Below are positions 49,358 to 58,167 of a stretch of DNA of 64,000 nt, piece after piece. The stretch's first letter is position 1. Each line of letters starts with the position of its first letter. The notes under the pieces are model-generated. The model saw only the letters and a list, made by a program, of their open reading frames with translations. It ran no database searches and was not told the DNA's origin. A program made the translations under genes and the position numbers. The DNA comes from Actinomycetospora succinea (lineage in GTDB: Bacteria; Actinomycetota; Actinomycetes; Mycobacteriales; Pseudonocardiaceae): contig NZ_SNYO01000004.1 in assembly GCF_004363095.1 (NCBI RefSeq), positions 437,905 to 501,904 on the forward strand. Direction: 5' to 3'.

Positions 49358-50917
49358 GTGCTTCCCGAGCGCACACAGGTCCTCGTCGCCGGTGGCGGGC
49401 CGGTCGGGCTCGCCACCGCCGTCGAGCTCGGCCGGCGCGGCGTCGAGTGCGTCGTCGTCGAACCCCGCACCGAGGTGTCCCACAGCCGCCCGCGCTGCAA
49501 GACCGTCAACGTCCGCACGATGGAGCACCTGCGGCGCTGGGGGATCGCCGACCGGCTCCGGGAGCGGGCCCCGCTGCCGGTGGCGTGGTCGCAGGACGTC
49601 GTCTTCTGCACGTCGCTCTCGGGGCACGAGCTCTCCCGCTTCACCGGGGTGCTCGGCCTCGCGCCGGAGCCGGGGCGCTGCGCCGAGCCCGGGCAGCAGG
49701 CGCCGCAGTACGTGCTCGAGGAGCTGCTGCGCGAGGTCGTCGGCGAGCTCGCGCCGTGCACCCTGGCGACCGGTCACCGGGTCGTCGGCCTCGCGCAGGA
49801 CGACGACGCGGTGCGGGTCGAGGTCGCCGACGGGGCGGGGGAGTGCCGGACGATCACGGCCGCCTACGTCGTCGGGTGCGACGGGCCGCGCAGCGTGGTG
49901 CGCGACCAGATCGGCGCCGATTACGAGGGCGAGCACGCGCTGCGGCCGAACTTCGGGATGGTCGTGCGCGCGCCGGGCCTGTGGTCGCACGTGCGCCACG
50001 GCCCCGCGGTGCAGTACTGGACGGTCAACCCGGCGGCGCCGAGCCTGATGGGTCCGCTCGACCGGGACGGGACCTGGTGGGTCATCGCGTTCGGCGTCGA
50101 GCGCGAGGCCGGGCACGCCCGGGCCCGCGAGATCGTCGACGCCGTAGCGGGCGTGCCGGTCGCGTCCGAGGTCCTGTCGACCGACCCGTGGACCGCGCGC
50201 ATGCAGCTCGTCGACCGGGCCCGGGACCGGCGGGTGTTCCTCGCCGGGGACGCCGCGCACCTCAACCCGCCCTTCGGTGGGCACGGGCTCAACACCGGCG
50301 TCGGCGACGCGGTCGACCTGGGCTGGAAGCTCGCGGCGGTCCTGCGGGGCTGGGGCGGTCCCGAGCTGCTCGCGAGCTACGAGGCCGAGCGCCGTCCCGT
50401 GCAGGAGCGGGTGGTCCGCGCGGCCGAGGACAACATGAGGACGCTCTCGACCGACCTGCTCGACGACGACCTCGACCGCGACGACGCCGCGGGCTCCGCC
50501 GCTCGGGACGCCGCCCACCGCCGGATCCAGGAGACCAAGGCGGCCGAGTTCCACGCGCTCGACCTCGTCCTCGACGTCGTCCACGACCGCTCGCCGGTGA
50601 TCGCCGCGGGGGCCGGCGACCGCCTCCCGCACGCCTGGGTCGCGCCGGGGCACTCGCGCTACGACGACCTGGGCCCGGAGCTGACGCTGCTCGGGCCCGG
50701 CGGCGCGGCGACCGAGGCGTTCACGGCCGCGGCCCGCACGCGCGGCGTCGACCTGCGGATCCTCGAGGCGCCCGGACCGGAGCTCCTGCTCGTGCGTCCC
50801 GACCAGCACGTCGCCTGGCGGGGCGACGCGGCGACGGCCGACGCGGACGCCGTCGTCGCGCGGGCCTGCGGGGGACGCGCCTACCGCCCCAGCGTCTCCG
50901 CGGGCGAGCACCCGTAG
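49358..50917 (+). CDS. FAD-dependent aromatic monooxygenase (phenol hydroxylase/MhpA-like)
   Basis: 519 residues. The FAD Rossmann motif VLVAGGGPVGLATAVELGRRGVECVVVE is at about 5-32, YVVGCDGPRSVVRDQIG is the DG motif for FAD/NADPH, and FLAGDAAHLNPPFGGHGLNTGVGDAVDLGWKL is the GD motif. A C-terminal thioredoxin-like domain of about 150 residues follows, as in phenol hydroxylases. It hydroxylates a phenolic ring with NADPH. Starting 4 bases after the VOC gene, it ends the operon and overlaps the AraC gene by 37 bases on the other strand. Confidence 0.91.
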   Translation: MLPERTQVLVAGGGPVGLATAVELGRRGVECVVVEPRTEVSHSRPRCKTVNVRTMEHLRRWGIADRLRERAPLPVAWSQDVVFCTSLSGHELSRFTGVLGLAPEPGRCAEPGQQAPQYVLEELLREVVGELAPCTLATGHRVVGLAQDDDAVRVEVADGAGECRTITAAYVVGCDGPRSVVRDQIGADYEGEHALRPNFGMVVRAPGLWSHVRHGPAVQYWTVNPAAPSLMGPLDRDGTWWVIAFGVEREAGHARAREIVDAVAGVPVASEVLSTDPWTARMQLVDRARDRRVFLAGDAAHLNPPFGGHGLNTGVGDAVDLGWKLAAVLRGWGGPELLASYEAERRPVQERVVRAAEDNMRTLSTDLLDDDLDRDDAAGSAARDAAHRRIQETKAAEFHALDLVLDVVHDRSPVIAAGAGDRLPHAWVAPGHSRYDDLGPELTLLGPGGAATEAFTAAARTRGVDLRILEAPGPELLLVRPDQHVAWRGDAATADADAVVARACGGRAYRPSVSAGEHP

Positions 50918-51837
50918 ACCCGGCGGTAGGTCGCCGAGAAACGGCCCGGGTTCGAGAAGCCCCACCGGAAGGCGATGGCGGCGACGGTGAGGCCGCCCGC
51001 GGGGTCGGCGGCCTCCAGGTCGCGGTGGGCGCGCTCGAGGCGCACCTGGCGCAGGTAGGCCAGGGGCGTCTCGCCGCGATGGCGGCGGAAGGCCGCCTGC
51101 AGCCCGCGCGGGCCCATCCGGGCGGCCTCGGCGACCTCGGTGACCGTGACGTCCTCGTCGGCGTGGGCGTCGATGTACGCCATCGCCCGGCGGACCGTGG
51201 CCGGCTCGCCGGAGTCGCGGCCGTGGGCCTCGTGGTCGAGCGTGCTGTTCGGGAACACCGTGAGCGCCGCGCGGGCGAGCCGCTGCAGGGCCTCCCGGCG
51301 CAGCAGCGGCAGCGCCATCAGGTCGTCGTGGGCGAGCAGGTCGTCCTCGACGTGGGAGACGAGTGTCGTCCACCAGCGGGCGTGGGCCGGCGAGATCGCG
51401 GTCATCGTGCCGAACGCGACCTCGTCCGGGGCGAGGCCGGAGACCTCGGCGCCGACGCGGGCGACCTCGTCGAGGTCGAGGGTGGTCATCCGCAGGTGGC
51501 CCGCCCAGCGCGAGGCGTACGGCGACCAGGTCGGCGCGAGCACCAGGTCGGTGGCGGCCTGGTGGCCGCGGGCGTCGCGGACGTCGACCTCGCCGTCGAC
51601 GACCTCGACGGCGGTGAGGGCGGGGGTCGGTTCGGCCTGCGCCTCGATGCGCGCGGCATGGCGCATGTGGGTCACGCCGAACGTCTCGACGGACGCCGTG
51701 ACCAGCGAGAACTCGAACCCGTGGCGCTCGATCGGCCCGGCGCGGAAACGTGCGTACGCCTGCTGGTGGGCGACGGCCTCGTCCGGGTCGGTGGTGTGCA
51801 CCCGGCGGCGCAGCACGGCGCCGTCGAGGTCGTTCAT
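50881..51837 (-). CDS. AraC family transcriptional regulator
   Basis: 318 residues. An AraC-type N-terminal region (about 1-200, with RFRAGPIERHGFEFSLVTASVE) is followed by a C-terminal HTH pair: VTVTEVAEAARMGPRGLQAAFRRHRGETPLAYLRQVRLERAHRDL and VAAIAFRWGFSNPGRFSATYRRVYGCSP. It converges on the aromatic operon with a 37-base coding overlap. It could be a second regulator of that operon or act on the hydrolase gene upstream of it. Confidence 0.88.
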   Translation of the reverse strand: MNDLDGAVLRRRVHTTDPDEAVAHQQAYARFRAGPIERHGFEFSLVTASVETFGVTHMRHAARIEAQAEPTPALTAVEVVDGEVDVRDARGHQAATDLVLAPTWSPYASRWAGHLRMTTLDLDEVARVGAEVSGLAPDEVAFGTMTAISPAHARWWTTLVSHVEDDLLAHDDLMALPLLRREALQRLARAALTVFPNSTLDHEAHGRDSGEPATVRRAMAYIDAHADEDVTVTEVAEAARMGPRGLQAAFRRHRGETPLAYLRQVRLERAHRDLEAADPAGGLTVAAIAFRWGFSNPGRFSATYRRVYGCSPAETLGR

Positions 51838-51908
51838 CGCGGGACCTTCCGCTGACGGTGGACGATCACCGTAACGCCGTCACCCGTTCGCGGCATGGGC
51901 ACCTTCGC

Positions 51909-52889
51909 TCACCGTCCACCGAATGCGTCGAGCCCCGGGCGGAGCGCAGCGGCGAAGCGCTCGGGGTCGCCGAGCAGCGCGAGGTGGCGGGCGCCGGGCA
52001 GCTCCGTGACGAGGTCGGTGCGCAGGCGGGCCGCCATGGCCGTCGCCTCGGGGCGGCCGAAGCTCCCGTCCTCGCTGCTGTAGACGATCGCGGTGGGCAC
52101 GGCCACGGTGCTCTCCTGCGCGTCGGTGAGGCCGATGAGGGGGCTGCGCAGGACGGTGACCATCGCGTCCACGCCGCCCGGCAGGAGGAACGGCGCGCGC
52201 CACCGGTCGATCGCCGCGTCGTCGGTCGGGCAGCCGGGGCCGCACTGCGCGGCGACGATCGAGCGGATCGGGGCGCGGTGCCGCACGACGGCGGTGACCG
52301 CGGCCGGGGCGATCGGGTCGACGAGGACCCAGCGGGCCCCACCGCCCGCGCTCGTGCGATCGGCGCCGAAGTACGGGGTGCCGTCGCCGTTCGCGGCGAT
52401 CACGCCGCTGATCGAGGCGGGCGCCCGCAGCGCCCAGGACAGCGCGATCGCGACCCCGGACGAGTGCCCGACGACGACCGGCCGCTCCAGGTGCAGCGCG
52501 GCGAGGACGCCGCCGAGCTGGTCGGTGTCGGCGGCGAGGTCGTAGGGCGGCACGCGGTCGGTGAACCCGAACCCGCGCACGTCGTAGGCGTAGACGTCCC
52601 GGTCGGCGGCGAGCAGCGGCGCGACCCGCGACCAGACGTACGTCGACTCCGCGAACCCGTGGACCAGCACCAGCGGCGGCCGCCCGGACGGCTGCGCGGC
52701 CGGCCAGTGCTCGACGTGGGTGCGCACGCCCGCGGCGTCGACGTCGAACCCCGGTGCGGCGACGTCGAGGCGGACCGGGCGGAGCCGGTCCCAGCCGAGG
52801 TAGGCCCCCGAGGCGGCGAACAGCAGCACGACGAGCACGAGGAGGGTCAGCCCGATCCGCCGCGCCCACCGCCCGAGTCCCCGCCGCAC
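51909..52889 (-). CDS. membrane-anchored alpha/beta hydrolase
   Basis: 326 residues. A basic N-terminus and one hydrophobic helix (about 11-32) indicate a membrane anchor or uncleaved signal. The hydrolase domain then shows LVLVHGFAESTYVW, DVRGFGFTDR, nucleophile elbow VVVGHSSGVAIALSWAL (Ser about 143), acidic residue in YSSEDGSF and His in GARHLALLGDPE. The substrate is unknown. It is followed by the AraC gene on the same strand. Confidence 0.83.
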   Translation of the reverse strand: MRRGLGRWARRIGLTLLVLVVLLFAASGAYLGWDRLRPVRLDVAAPGFDVDAAGVRTHVEHWPAAQPSGRPPLVLVHGFAESTYVWSRVAPLLAADRDVYAYDVRGFGFTDRVPPYDLAADTDQLGGVLAALHLERPVVVGHSSGVAIALSWALRAPASISGVIAANGDGTPYFGADRTSAGGGARWVLVDPIAPAAVTAVVRHRAPIRSIVAAQCGPGCPTDDAAIDRWRAPFLLPGGVDAMVTVLRSPLIGLTDAQESTVAVPTAIVYSSEDGSFGRPEATAMAARLRTDLVTELPGARHLALLGDPERFAAALRPGLDAFGGR

Positions 52890-52914
52890 GGGATCATCTT
52901 CGCCGACCGGGCGG

Positions 52915-53466
52915 TCAGTGCGGCCCTGCCGGGTCCGGCTCGGCCAGCCGGGCGACGAGCCGGGTGGTGTGGGGCGGGACGTCGAGGCGGGCGAGCACCG
53001 ACCGGGCGGCTCCGGTGCCCTCGCCCTCGACCAGCGCGGCGAGCAGGCGCCGGCGCAGCACGCTGCGGGCGCGGGGATCGGTGCTGCGGTCGGGACGCAC
53101 CCAGCCGTCGAACCGCGTGTCGCCGGCCGCGTCGTCGCGCAGCGCGCGCAGGGCGTGGTCCGCGCCGTCGCTCAGGCGCAGCTGGTCGGTCGTCGGCAGG
53201 AGACCGGGCCGGGCGCCGATGCCGGCGCGCACCGGGGGGCCGATGTCGCGCTGCACGACGGAGAAGTCGATCCCGGCGTCGTGCGCCAGGCGCCGCGCGA
53301 CGGGGTCGAGCAGGCTCGCGAGCAGCAGGTGCTCGGTGCCCACGCGCACCGACCCGAGCCGTTCGGCCTCCTGCAGCGCGCCCAGCCCGCGCGCCCAGGC
53401 GACCAGCTCGGGGTCGTCGGGACTGCCGCCCTCGAGGGGCGCCGCGTCACCTGCCCCGGACAGCAC
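52915..53466 (-). CDS. Clp N-terminal-domain protein
   Basis: 183 residues. Two Clp-N-like helical repeats: LGALQEAERLGSVRVGTEHLLLASLLDPVARRLAHDAGID (about 28-67) and DGADHALRALRDDAAG...RRRLLAALVEGEGTGAARSVLARLDV (about 98-165). No AAA+ ATPase domain is attached, so it resembles stand-alone ClpC/ClpS-adaptor-like or sensor proteins of actinobacteria. It lies between membrane-protein and hydrolase genes of the same orientation. Confidence 0.75.
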   Translation of the reverse strand: MLSGAGDAAPLEGGSPDDPELVAWARGLGALQEAERLGSVRVGTEHLLLASLLDPVARRLAHDAGIDFSVVQRDIGPPVRAGIGARPGLLPTTDQLRLSDGADHALRALRDDAAGDTRFDGWVRPDRSTDPRARSVLRRRLLAALVEGEGTGAARSVLARLDVPPHTTRLVARLAEPDPAGPH

Positions 53467-53523
53467 GGCGCCAGCCTGCCAGCCTGCGGCCGGGAGGGGT
53501 ACGCCCCGCGCAGCTCGTGGTGA

Positions 53524-54576
53524 TCACGGAGGCCGGGCGGCGCCCTCGGAGACGGACTCGGTGACGGTCTCCGTCTCGGTGTCCTCGCCGTTCTCCGTCT
53601 CCGTCTCGGTCACCGAGAACTCCGTCCGCGCCGGGCGCGGCCGGGAGACGATGACCTGCGCGATGCCGACCGCGAGCACCCCGATCGTCAGCAGGCGCTC
53701 GACGGGCGGGAGCGGGACGTACCAGCCGTAGACCTGGGTGGCGAGAGCGACCAGTTGGGCGCCGAGGGGCAGGGCGATCGCCGGGAAGCCGGTGATCTCC
53801 CGCGGCGGGCGCCGCCCCGCGGGCGGTCGGCAGGCGCCGACCGCGAAGGCGAGCGCGCCCGCGCTCCAGAGGAAGTCGTACGGCCCGTCGTGGGACACCA
53901 CGTCGGCGGCGGTGAGGCTGTACGCGGAGTCGGCGACCGTGAAGCAGAGCAGGCCGAGGCCGACCCAGGGCCAGCTGCCCACGAGCCGCCAGGAGATCAG
54001 CGGCAGGGTGCCCAGCAGCCCCCCGAACAGCAGGATGTCGCCGAGCGGGTAGGCGACGGTGATGATCTGGCCGAGGGGATCGAGCGGGGCGGTCGCCGCC
54101 ACCGGCACGATCACCAGCAGCACGCCCGGCGTCGCCACGACGAGCACGAGGACGAAGCCGTCGAGCCAGCGGTGCCACGGGACGTCGGTCACCCGGGCGC
54201 GCACCATGAACACGAGCCCCGCCAGGAACAGCGGGTAGGTCGCGAGGTACAGCGGGTCGGTCGGGTTCGGGGTCGGGACGTCGCCGCTGCCCGAGTAGAG
54301 GACGACCCACAGGATGTCGGCGAGGGCGAAGACGAGCAGCGCCGTGGTGAAGCAGAACCAGGCCCGTCGCGCCGGTCCCCCCGCGGGCCGCAGGAAGGCA
54401 CCCCACAAGCAGATCCCGGCGGAGGCGAGGATCAGCGTGGAGTGCAGCCAGTTGTCGACGATCGGCAGGTCGGTGGTGTGGGGCCCCCGGGTCCGGAGCT
54501 GGTGGGTCGCCTCGACGACGAGCCCGAGGCCCAGCACGGCCGCGACGGCGCGGGGTCTCGTCCACGGGTTCCGCAC
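53524..54576 (-). CDS. multi-pass membrane protein with Thr-Glu repeat tail
   Basis: 350 residues with about nine hydrophobic segments (first at about 9-25, last at about 290-310). It resembles the N-terminal membrane regions of some GGDEF/EAL or sensor proteins, but no signalling domain follows. Instead the C-terminus ends in a low-complexity run of alternating Thr and Glu (about 320-345: SVTETETENGEDTETETVTE), probably cytoplasmic and disordered. The TE run is encoded by GACGGAGAC-type repeats prone to slippage, so its length may vary between strains. Confidence 0.72.
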   Translation of the reverse strand: MRNPWTRPRAVAAVLGLGLVVEATHQLRTRGPHTTDLPIVDNWLHSTLILASAGICLWGAFLRPAGGPARRAWFCFTTALLVFALADILWVVLYSGSGDVPTPNPTDPLYLATYPLFLAGLVFMVRARVTDVPWHRWLDGFVLVLVVATPGVLLVIVPVAATAPLDPLGQIITVAYPLGDILLFGGLLGTLPLISWRLVGSWPWVGLGLLCFTVADSAYSLTAADVVSHDGPYDFLWSAGALAFAVGACRPPAGRRPPREITGFPAIALPLGAQLVALATQVYGWYVPLPPVERLLTIGVLAVGIAQVIVSRPRPARTEFSVTETETENGEDTETETVTESVSEGAARPP

Positions 54577-54681
54577 GATCCGCCCCCCATGGCTCGCGGC
54601 TGCCCGTCGGCACGCCGGTACCGGTCTGCTTCTACCGGTCCGGCGGCGCCGAGGCCAAGGCCCTGCGCGACAAGCGGGCGA

Positions 54682-56100
54682 CTATCCCCCGGACACCAGC
54701 GGCGGGACCTGCTCGTGGAACGCCGTGCGCGTCTGGAACGCCGCCGCCGCGCGCAGCAGCGTCGCCTCCTCGAACGGCCGCCCGATGAGCTGCAGGCCGA
54801 CGGGGAGCCCGTCCGGGTCGAACCCGCAGGGCACGCTGATCGCCGGGAGCCCGGTCAGGGACGGCAGGCCCGTGAACTGCATGATCGCCGACAGCATGTC
54901 CTCCGGGACGCCCGGATCGATCTCCACGGTGACCTCGCCGAGCGGGGTGGCCGTGAAGGGCAGCGTCGGGCACAGGAGCACGTCGGCGTGGGCGAGCGCC
55001 GCCAGCGTCTGCCGGCGCAGGAGCGCGCGGTAGCGCTGGGCCTGGAGGTACTGCGTGGCGAGCAGCAGCTCGCCGGCCTCGAGGAGCAGGCGCACGTCCT
55101 CGCCGTAGTCGTCGGGCCGCTCGCGCAGCCAGCGCTGGTGGTACGTGCTCGGCTCGGCCGCCTCCACCGTGAGCTGCGCGGAGATGTTGCCCTCGATGTC
55201 GGCGATCGCGACGTCGACGGGGTGCGCGCCGAGGGAGGCGAGGACGCCGAGCGCGTCACGGACCGCCTTGTCCACCGCCGGCTGGAGGTGGTGCAGCGAG
55301 TAGCCCTCGATGATGCCGACGCGCAGCCCGTCGGCGCCGCGGTCGAGCTCGCCGACGTAGTCGGCGACGGGGTGCTCGACCGAGCCCGCGTCGTCGGGGT
55401 CGAACCCGGCCAGCGCGCCGAACAGCAGCGCACAGTCGGCGGCCGTCCGCGCCATCGGGCCGACGGTGTCCATGCTCCAGGCCAGCGGCACGACGCCGGC
55501 GTTGCTGACCCGCCCGATGGTCGGCCGCAGCCCGGTGACGCCGTTGAGCGCCGAGGGCAGCCGCACCGAGCCGCCGGTGTCGGTGCCGAGCGCGCCGGCG
55601 CAGGCCCGGGTCGCGACCGCGACGCCGGAGCCGCCGCTCGAGCCGCCGGGCATCCGCGTGGTGTCCCAGGGGTTGGTGACGAAGCCGTAGTGCGGGTTCG
55701 CCGAGGTCCCGCCCCACGCGAACTCGTGCATGTTCGTCTTGCCGACGATGATCGCGCCGGCCGCGCGCAGCCGGCGGACCACGGCGGCGTCGGCCGCGGG
55801 ACGGTGGTCGGCGAGCACCTTGCTGCCCGCCGTCGTGACCTCTCCGGCGACGTCGATGTTGTCCTTGAGCGCGATCGGGATCCCGTGCAGCGGTCCGAGC
55901 CGGTGGCCGGCGTTGATCATCGTCTCGCTGGCCCGCGCGACCTCGCGGGCCTGCTCGCCGGCGACGGAGATGTAGGCGTTGGTCCCCTCGATCGCCGCGA
56001 TGCGTTCGAGCGTCGCGTCCACCAGCTCGACCGGCGAGAGCTCGCGCGCCGCGACGAGCCGGGCGGACTCCGTCAGTGTGCGGTCGAGCAGCTCGCTCAC
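54682..56100 (-). CDS. amidase (amidase-signature family), nitrile hydratase operon
   Basis: 472 residues. The Ser-cisSer-Lys site is visible: K79 in PIALKDN, the serines of PGGSSGGSG at about 154-155, and S178 in GTDTGGSVR. It hydrolyses amides to acids and ammonia. The GTG start overlaps the stop of the AtzG-like gene, and the nitrile hydratase genes lie upstream in the same operon, so its natural substrate is probably the amide they form. The AtzG-like partner suggests a two-protein amidase, as in the GatCA and AtzEG complexes. Confidence 0.92.
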   Translation of the reverse strand: MSELLDRTLTESARLVAARELSPVELVDATLERIAAIEGTNAYISVAGEQAREVARASETMINAGHRLGPLHGIPIALKDNIDVAGEVTTAGSKVLADHRPAADAAVVRRLRAAGAIIVGKTNMHEFAWGGTSANPHYGFVTNPWDTTRMPGGSSGGSGVAVATRACAGALGTDTGGSVRLPSALNGVTGLRPTIGRVSNAGVVPLAWSMDTVGPMARTAADCALLFGALAGFDPDDAGSVEHPVADYVGELDRGADGLRVGIIEGYSLHHLQPAVDKAVRDALGVLASLGAHPVDVAIADIEGNISAQLTVEAAEPSTYHQRWLRERPDDYGEDVRLLLEAGELLLATQYLQAQRYRALLRRQTLAALAHADVLLCPTLPFTATPLGEVTVEIDPGVPEDMLSAIMQFTGLPSLTGLPAISVPCGFDPDGLPVGLQLIGRPFEEATLLRAAAAFQTRTAFHEQVPPLVSGG

Positions 56101-56294
56101 GGCTCCACCTGCCCGAACACCGTCGCCGGCGCCACGTCGCGCACCGACTCCGCCTGCATCCGCGTGCTCAGGGCGTTCGCCGCCGGCACCCAGGCGCCGA
56201 GCAGGGCGGCGATCGCGGCGGCGTGGTCCTCGTCGAGCGGGAGCCCGGCGAGGGCCGCGGCGGCGACGACCCCGTCGGGGGAGACGGCGCTCAT
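56097..56294 (-). CDS. AtzG-like (DUF4089) small amidase partner
   Basis: 65 residues: VVAAAALAGLPLDEDHAAAIAALLGAWVPAANALSTRM followed by an AxVF segment near the end, the short helical pattern of AtzG-like proteins that wrap around an amidase, as GatC does for GatA. It sits exactly before the amidase with a GTGA overlap and overlaps the nitrile hydratase accessory gene upstream by 4 bases. Too short for independent activity. Confidence 0.75.
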   Translation of the reverse strand: MSAVSPDGVVAAAALAGLPLDEDHAAAIAALLGAWVPAANALSTRMQAESVRDVAPATVFGQVEP

Positions 56295-56713
56295 GCGCCC
56301 GGCACCACGGCGACCGGCTCCCGCACGGCGTGGTGGTGGTCGGTCGTCGGCGGCTGGTCGAGGATCTCCTGCGTGCGGGAGTCGAGCTCGGCGCCCGTGA
56401 GCCAGCCCTTGCCCTGCGCCAGCTCACCGAGCGCCGCGAGCCAGCGCTCGTAGTAGCTCCACCCCGCGAGGTCCGTCTGCGCCGCCTCCCACCGCTGGAT
56501 CGCCGCGATGAGCTCGGACTGGAACTCCTCCCACGGGAAGCCCAGCTCCTCGTGCAGCGCGACGGTCATCGCGAACGCGCGGATCTCCCACGCCTGGTCG
56601 AAGGCCATCTCGCCGTCGTGGCGGGGGATGCGGTCGGAGAACGGCAGCACGTCGACCAGGGAGTCGACGCGGGGCTTGGTCTCGGGCGCGGGACGTTCGT
56701 TCATCGTCTGCAC
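56291..56713 (-). CDS. nitrile hydratase accessory protein
   Basis: 140 residues: LPFSDRIPRHDGEMAFDQAWEIRAFAMTVALHEELGFPWEEFQSELIAAIQRWEA and YYERWLAALGELAQGKGWLTGAELDSRT. The family is homologous to the N-terminal part of the beta subunit and, in cobalt-type systems (NhlE/NhhG-like, P14K), acts as a self-subunit-swapping chaperone that loads cobalt and oxidises the cysteines of the alpha subunit. Start ATG 56713 or 56704. It ends overlapping the AtzG-like gene and lies 2 bases after the alpha gene. Confidence 0.85.
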   Translation of the reverse strand: MQTMNERPAPETKPRVDSLVDVLPFSDRIPRHDGEMAFDQAWEIRAFAMTVALHEELGFPWEEFQSELIAAIQRWEAAQTDLAGWSYYERWLAALGELAQGKGWLTGAELDSRTQEILDQPPTTDHHHAVREPVAVVPGA

Positions 56714-56715
56714 GC

Positions 56716-57345
56716 TCAGACCCCCGGCCTGGTCACGTCACCCACGCCGATGAGCGCGTCCCGGGTGACCAGCTCGGCGAGCTGCTCCTCGGTCCAGCCG
56801 TCGGTGCCCGCGGGGCGCATGGGGAGCACCCAGTAGCGCAGCTCGGCGCTGGAGTCCCAGACCCGCACCTCGACGCTGTCGGGCAGGTCGAGGCCGAACT
56901 CCTCCATGACCCCGCGGGGGTCGCGGACGGCACGGGACCGGTAGGCCGGGTACTTGTACCAGTTCGGCGGCAGCCCGAGGACCGGCCACGGGTAGCAGGA
57001 GCACAGGGTGCAGACGACGAGGTGGTGGACGTCCGGGGTGTTCTCGAGGACGGTCATCTCCTCGCCCTGCATGCCGCCGAAGCCCAGCTCCTGGCAGGCC
57101 TTCGTGGCGTCGGCGAGCAGGCGCTCCTTGAACTCCGGGTCGGTCCACGCCTTCGCGACGATCGAGGCGCCGATCTGCGGGCCGACCTCGTTCTCGTAGA
57201 CCGAGGACATGTAGTCGATCGCGTCGGACCCGATGAGGCCCTTCTCGACGAGGATCGCCTCCATGGCCTTGGCGCGGGCGGCGAGCTCCGCGTCGCTGTG
57301 CATGCTCAGACCCTCGACGGGCTGGATCTTCTGGTCGACCGACAT
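56716..57345 (-). CDS. nthA: nitrile hydratase alpha subunit, cobalt type
   Basis: 209 residues. The metal-claw motif V-C112-T-L-C115-S-C117 is intact; threonine (not serine) after the first cysteine marks the low-spin Co(III) type. The Cys in positions two and three would be oxidised to sulfinate and sulfenate. [35 protein letters not shown] follows, as in the family. It hydrates nitriles to amides in an alpha-beta heterotetramer. ATG 57345 has an AGGAGA site. Gene order beta-alpha-accessory matches cobalt-type clusters. Confidence 0.95.
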   Translation of the reverse strand: MSVDQKIQPVEGLSMHSDAELAARAKAMEAILVEKGLIGSDAIDYMSSVYENEVGPQIGASIVAKAWTDPEFKERLLADATKACQELGFGGMQGEEMTVLENTPDVHHLVVCTLCSCYPWPVLGLPPNWYKYPAYRSRAVRDPRGVMEEFGLDLPDSVEVRVWDSSAELRYWVLPMRPAGTDGWTEEQLAELVTRDALIGVGDVTRPGV

Positions 57346-57376
57346 GGCCGCTTGTCTCCTCTCGGGGGCGTGCTGG

Positions 57377-58057
57377 TCAGGCGGTGGTGAGGTAGGGCTC
57401 CCACAGGTCGATGTGGACGACCGTGTTCGCGCTGCCGGCCTCGGCGCCCCACAGCTCCTCGGCCGTGAACCGCACGGTGTAGAGGTGCTCGGGGTTCTCG
57501 CCCTCGCCGGTCGCGTGGGTGTCGGGGTAGACGTAGGCGCCGTGGGCATGGGTGACCACGCCGACGTGCCCGCGGACGTAGCCGGCGCGGCGGGTGTGCG
57601 TGGTCGAGGCGTCGGCCAGGACGCGCACCGTGTCGCCGACCGCGTACCGCGGTGCGGCGTCGACCTCGCGGCGGTAGTCGTCGCCGTGCGCGATGAGGCC
57701 CGCCAGCGCCTCCACCTGCTCGGGCTTGGACGCCTTGGGTGCCTCCTCCTCGGGGTGCTCGAGGTAGTGCCGCGTGCGCGCCGCCAGGTCCTCGCGGTCG
57801 AAGATCCCCGCGGCCGTCCCGTGGAGCACCATCGAGTGCATCCAGTGCTCGTAGTAGCGCGAGGTCAGGTACTCCGCGGCCGGTATCTGCTCCATGCCCG
57901 AGCGGAACGCGTCGAGGTTGAAGGCCCCGGCCATGGCCATCGCCGGGAACATGGTGAGCACCGAGCGCTCCCAGTCCGACCCGAACACCGGCTCGGAGGG
58001 CGGGTGGACGACGGGGCCGTGCCCGTGCTTGCCGCCGAGGTCGTGGATGCCGTCCAT
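57377..58057 (-). CDS. nthB: nitrile hydratase beta subunit
   Basis: 226 residues, beginning [16 protein letters not shown] as in nearly all beta subunits, with [48 protein letters not shown] in the N-terminal helical arm. The C-terminal SH3-like barrel contains [28 protein letters not shown], the conserved arginines that hydrogen-bond the oxidised cysteines, and [12 protein letters not shown] 58057 has an AAAGGA site; the longer open frame upstream covers the promoter and is rejected. First gene of the operon. Confidence 0.94.
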   Translation of the reverse strand: MDGIHDLGGKHGHGPVVHPPSEPVFGSDWERSVLTMFPAMAMAGAFNLDAFRSGMEQIPAAEYLTSRYYEHWMHSMVLHGTAAGIFDREDLAARTRHYLEHPEEEAPKASKPEQVEALAGLIAHGDDYRREVDAAPRYAVGDTVRVLADASTTHTRRAGYVRGHVGVVTHAHGAYVYPDTHATGEGENPEHLYTVRFTAEELWGAEAGSANTVVHIDLWEPYLTTA

Positions 58058-58087
58058 GGACGTCCTTTCGGGTGGAGGGGCACGCAG

Positions 58088-58142
58088 ACCGTAGGAACCT
58101 CCCCGAAAACACGTCAATACTCAGCGACGTATCCACGTGTTT
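58088..58142 (-). promoter_or_regulatory. nitrile hydratase promoter with AAACACGT inverted repeat
   Basis: On the minus strand TTGACG (58112-58117) and TACGGT (58088-58093) are 18 bp apart and 31 bases before nthB. An 8-bp perfect inverted repeat, AAACACGT at 58107-58114 and ACGTGTTT at 58135-58142, places one arm over the minus-35 and the other upstream, centre to centre 28 bp. This is a likely binding site for the adjacent regulator(s). Confidence 0.65.
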
Positions 58143-58167
58143 CGGTCCCGTGACGACGGGACGTCGG

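Noticed and set aside
53447..54613. Alternative minus-strand frame overlapping the membrane protein
   Set aside because: Arg/Pro-rich composition without hydrophobic segments, whereas the 53524-54576 frame has a clear membrane-protein pattern.
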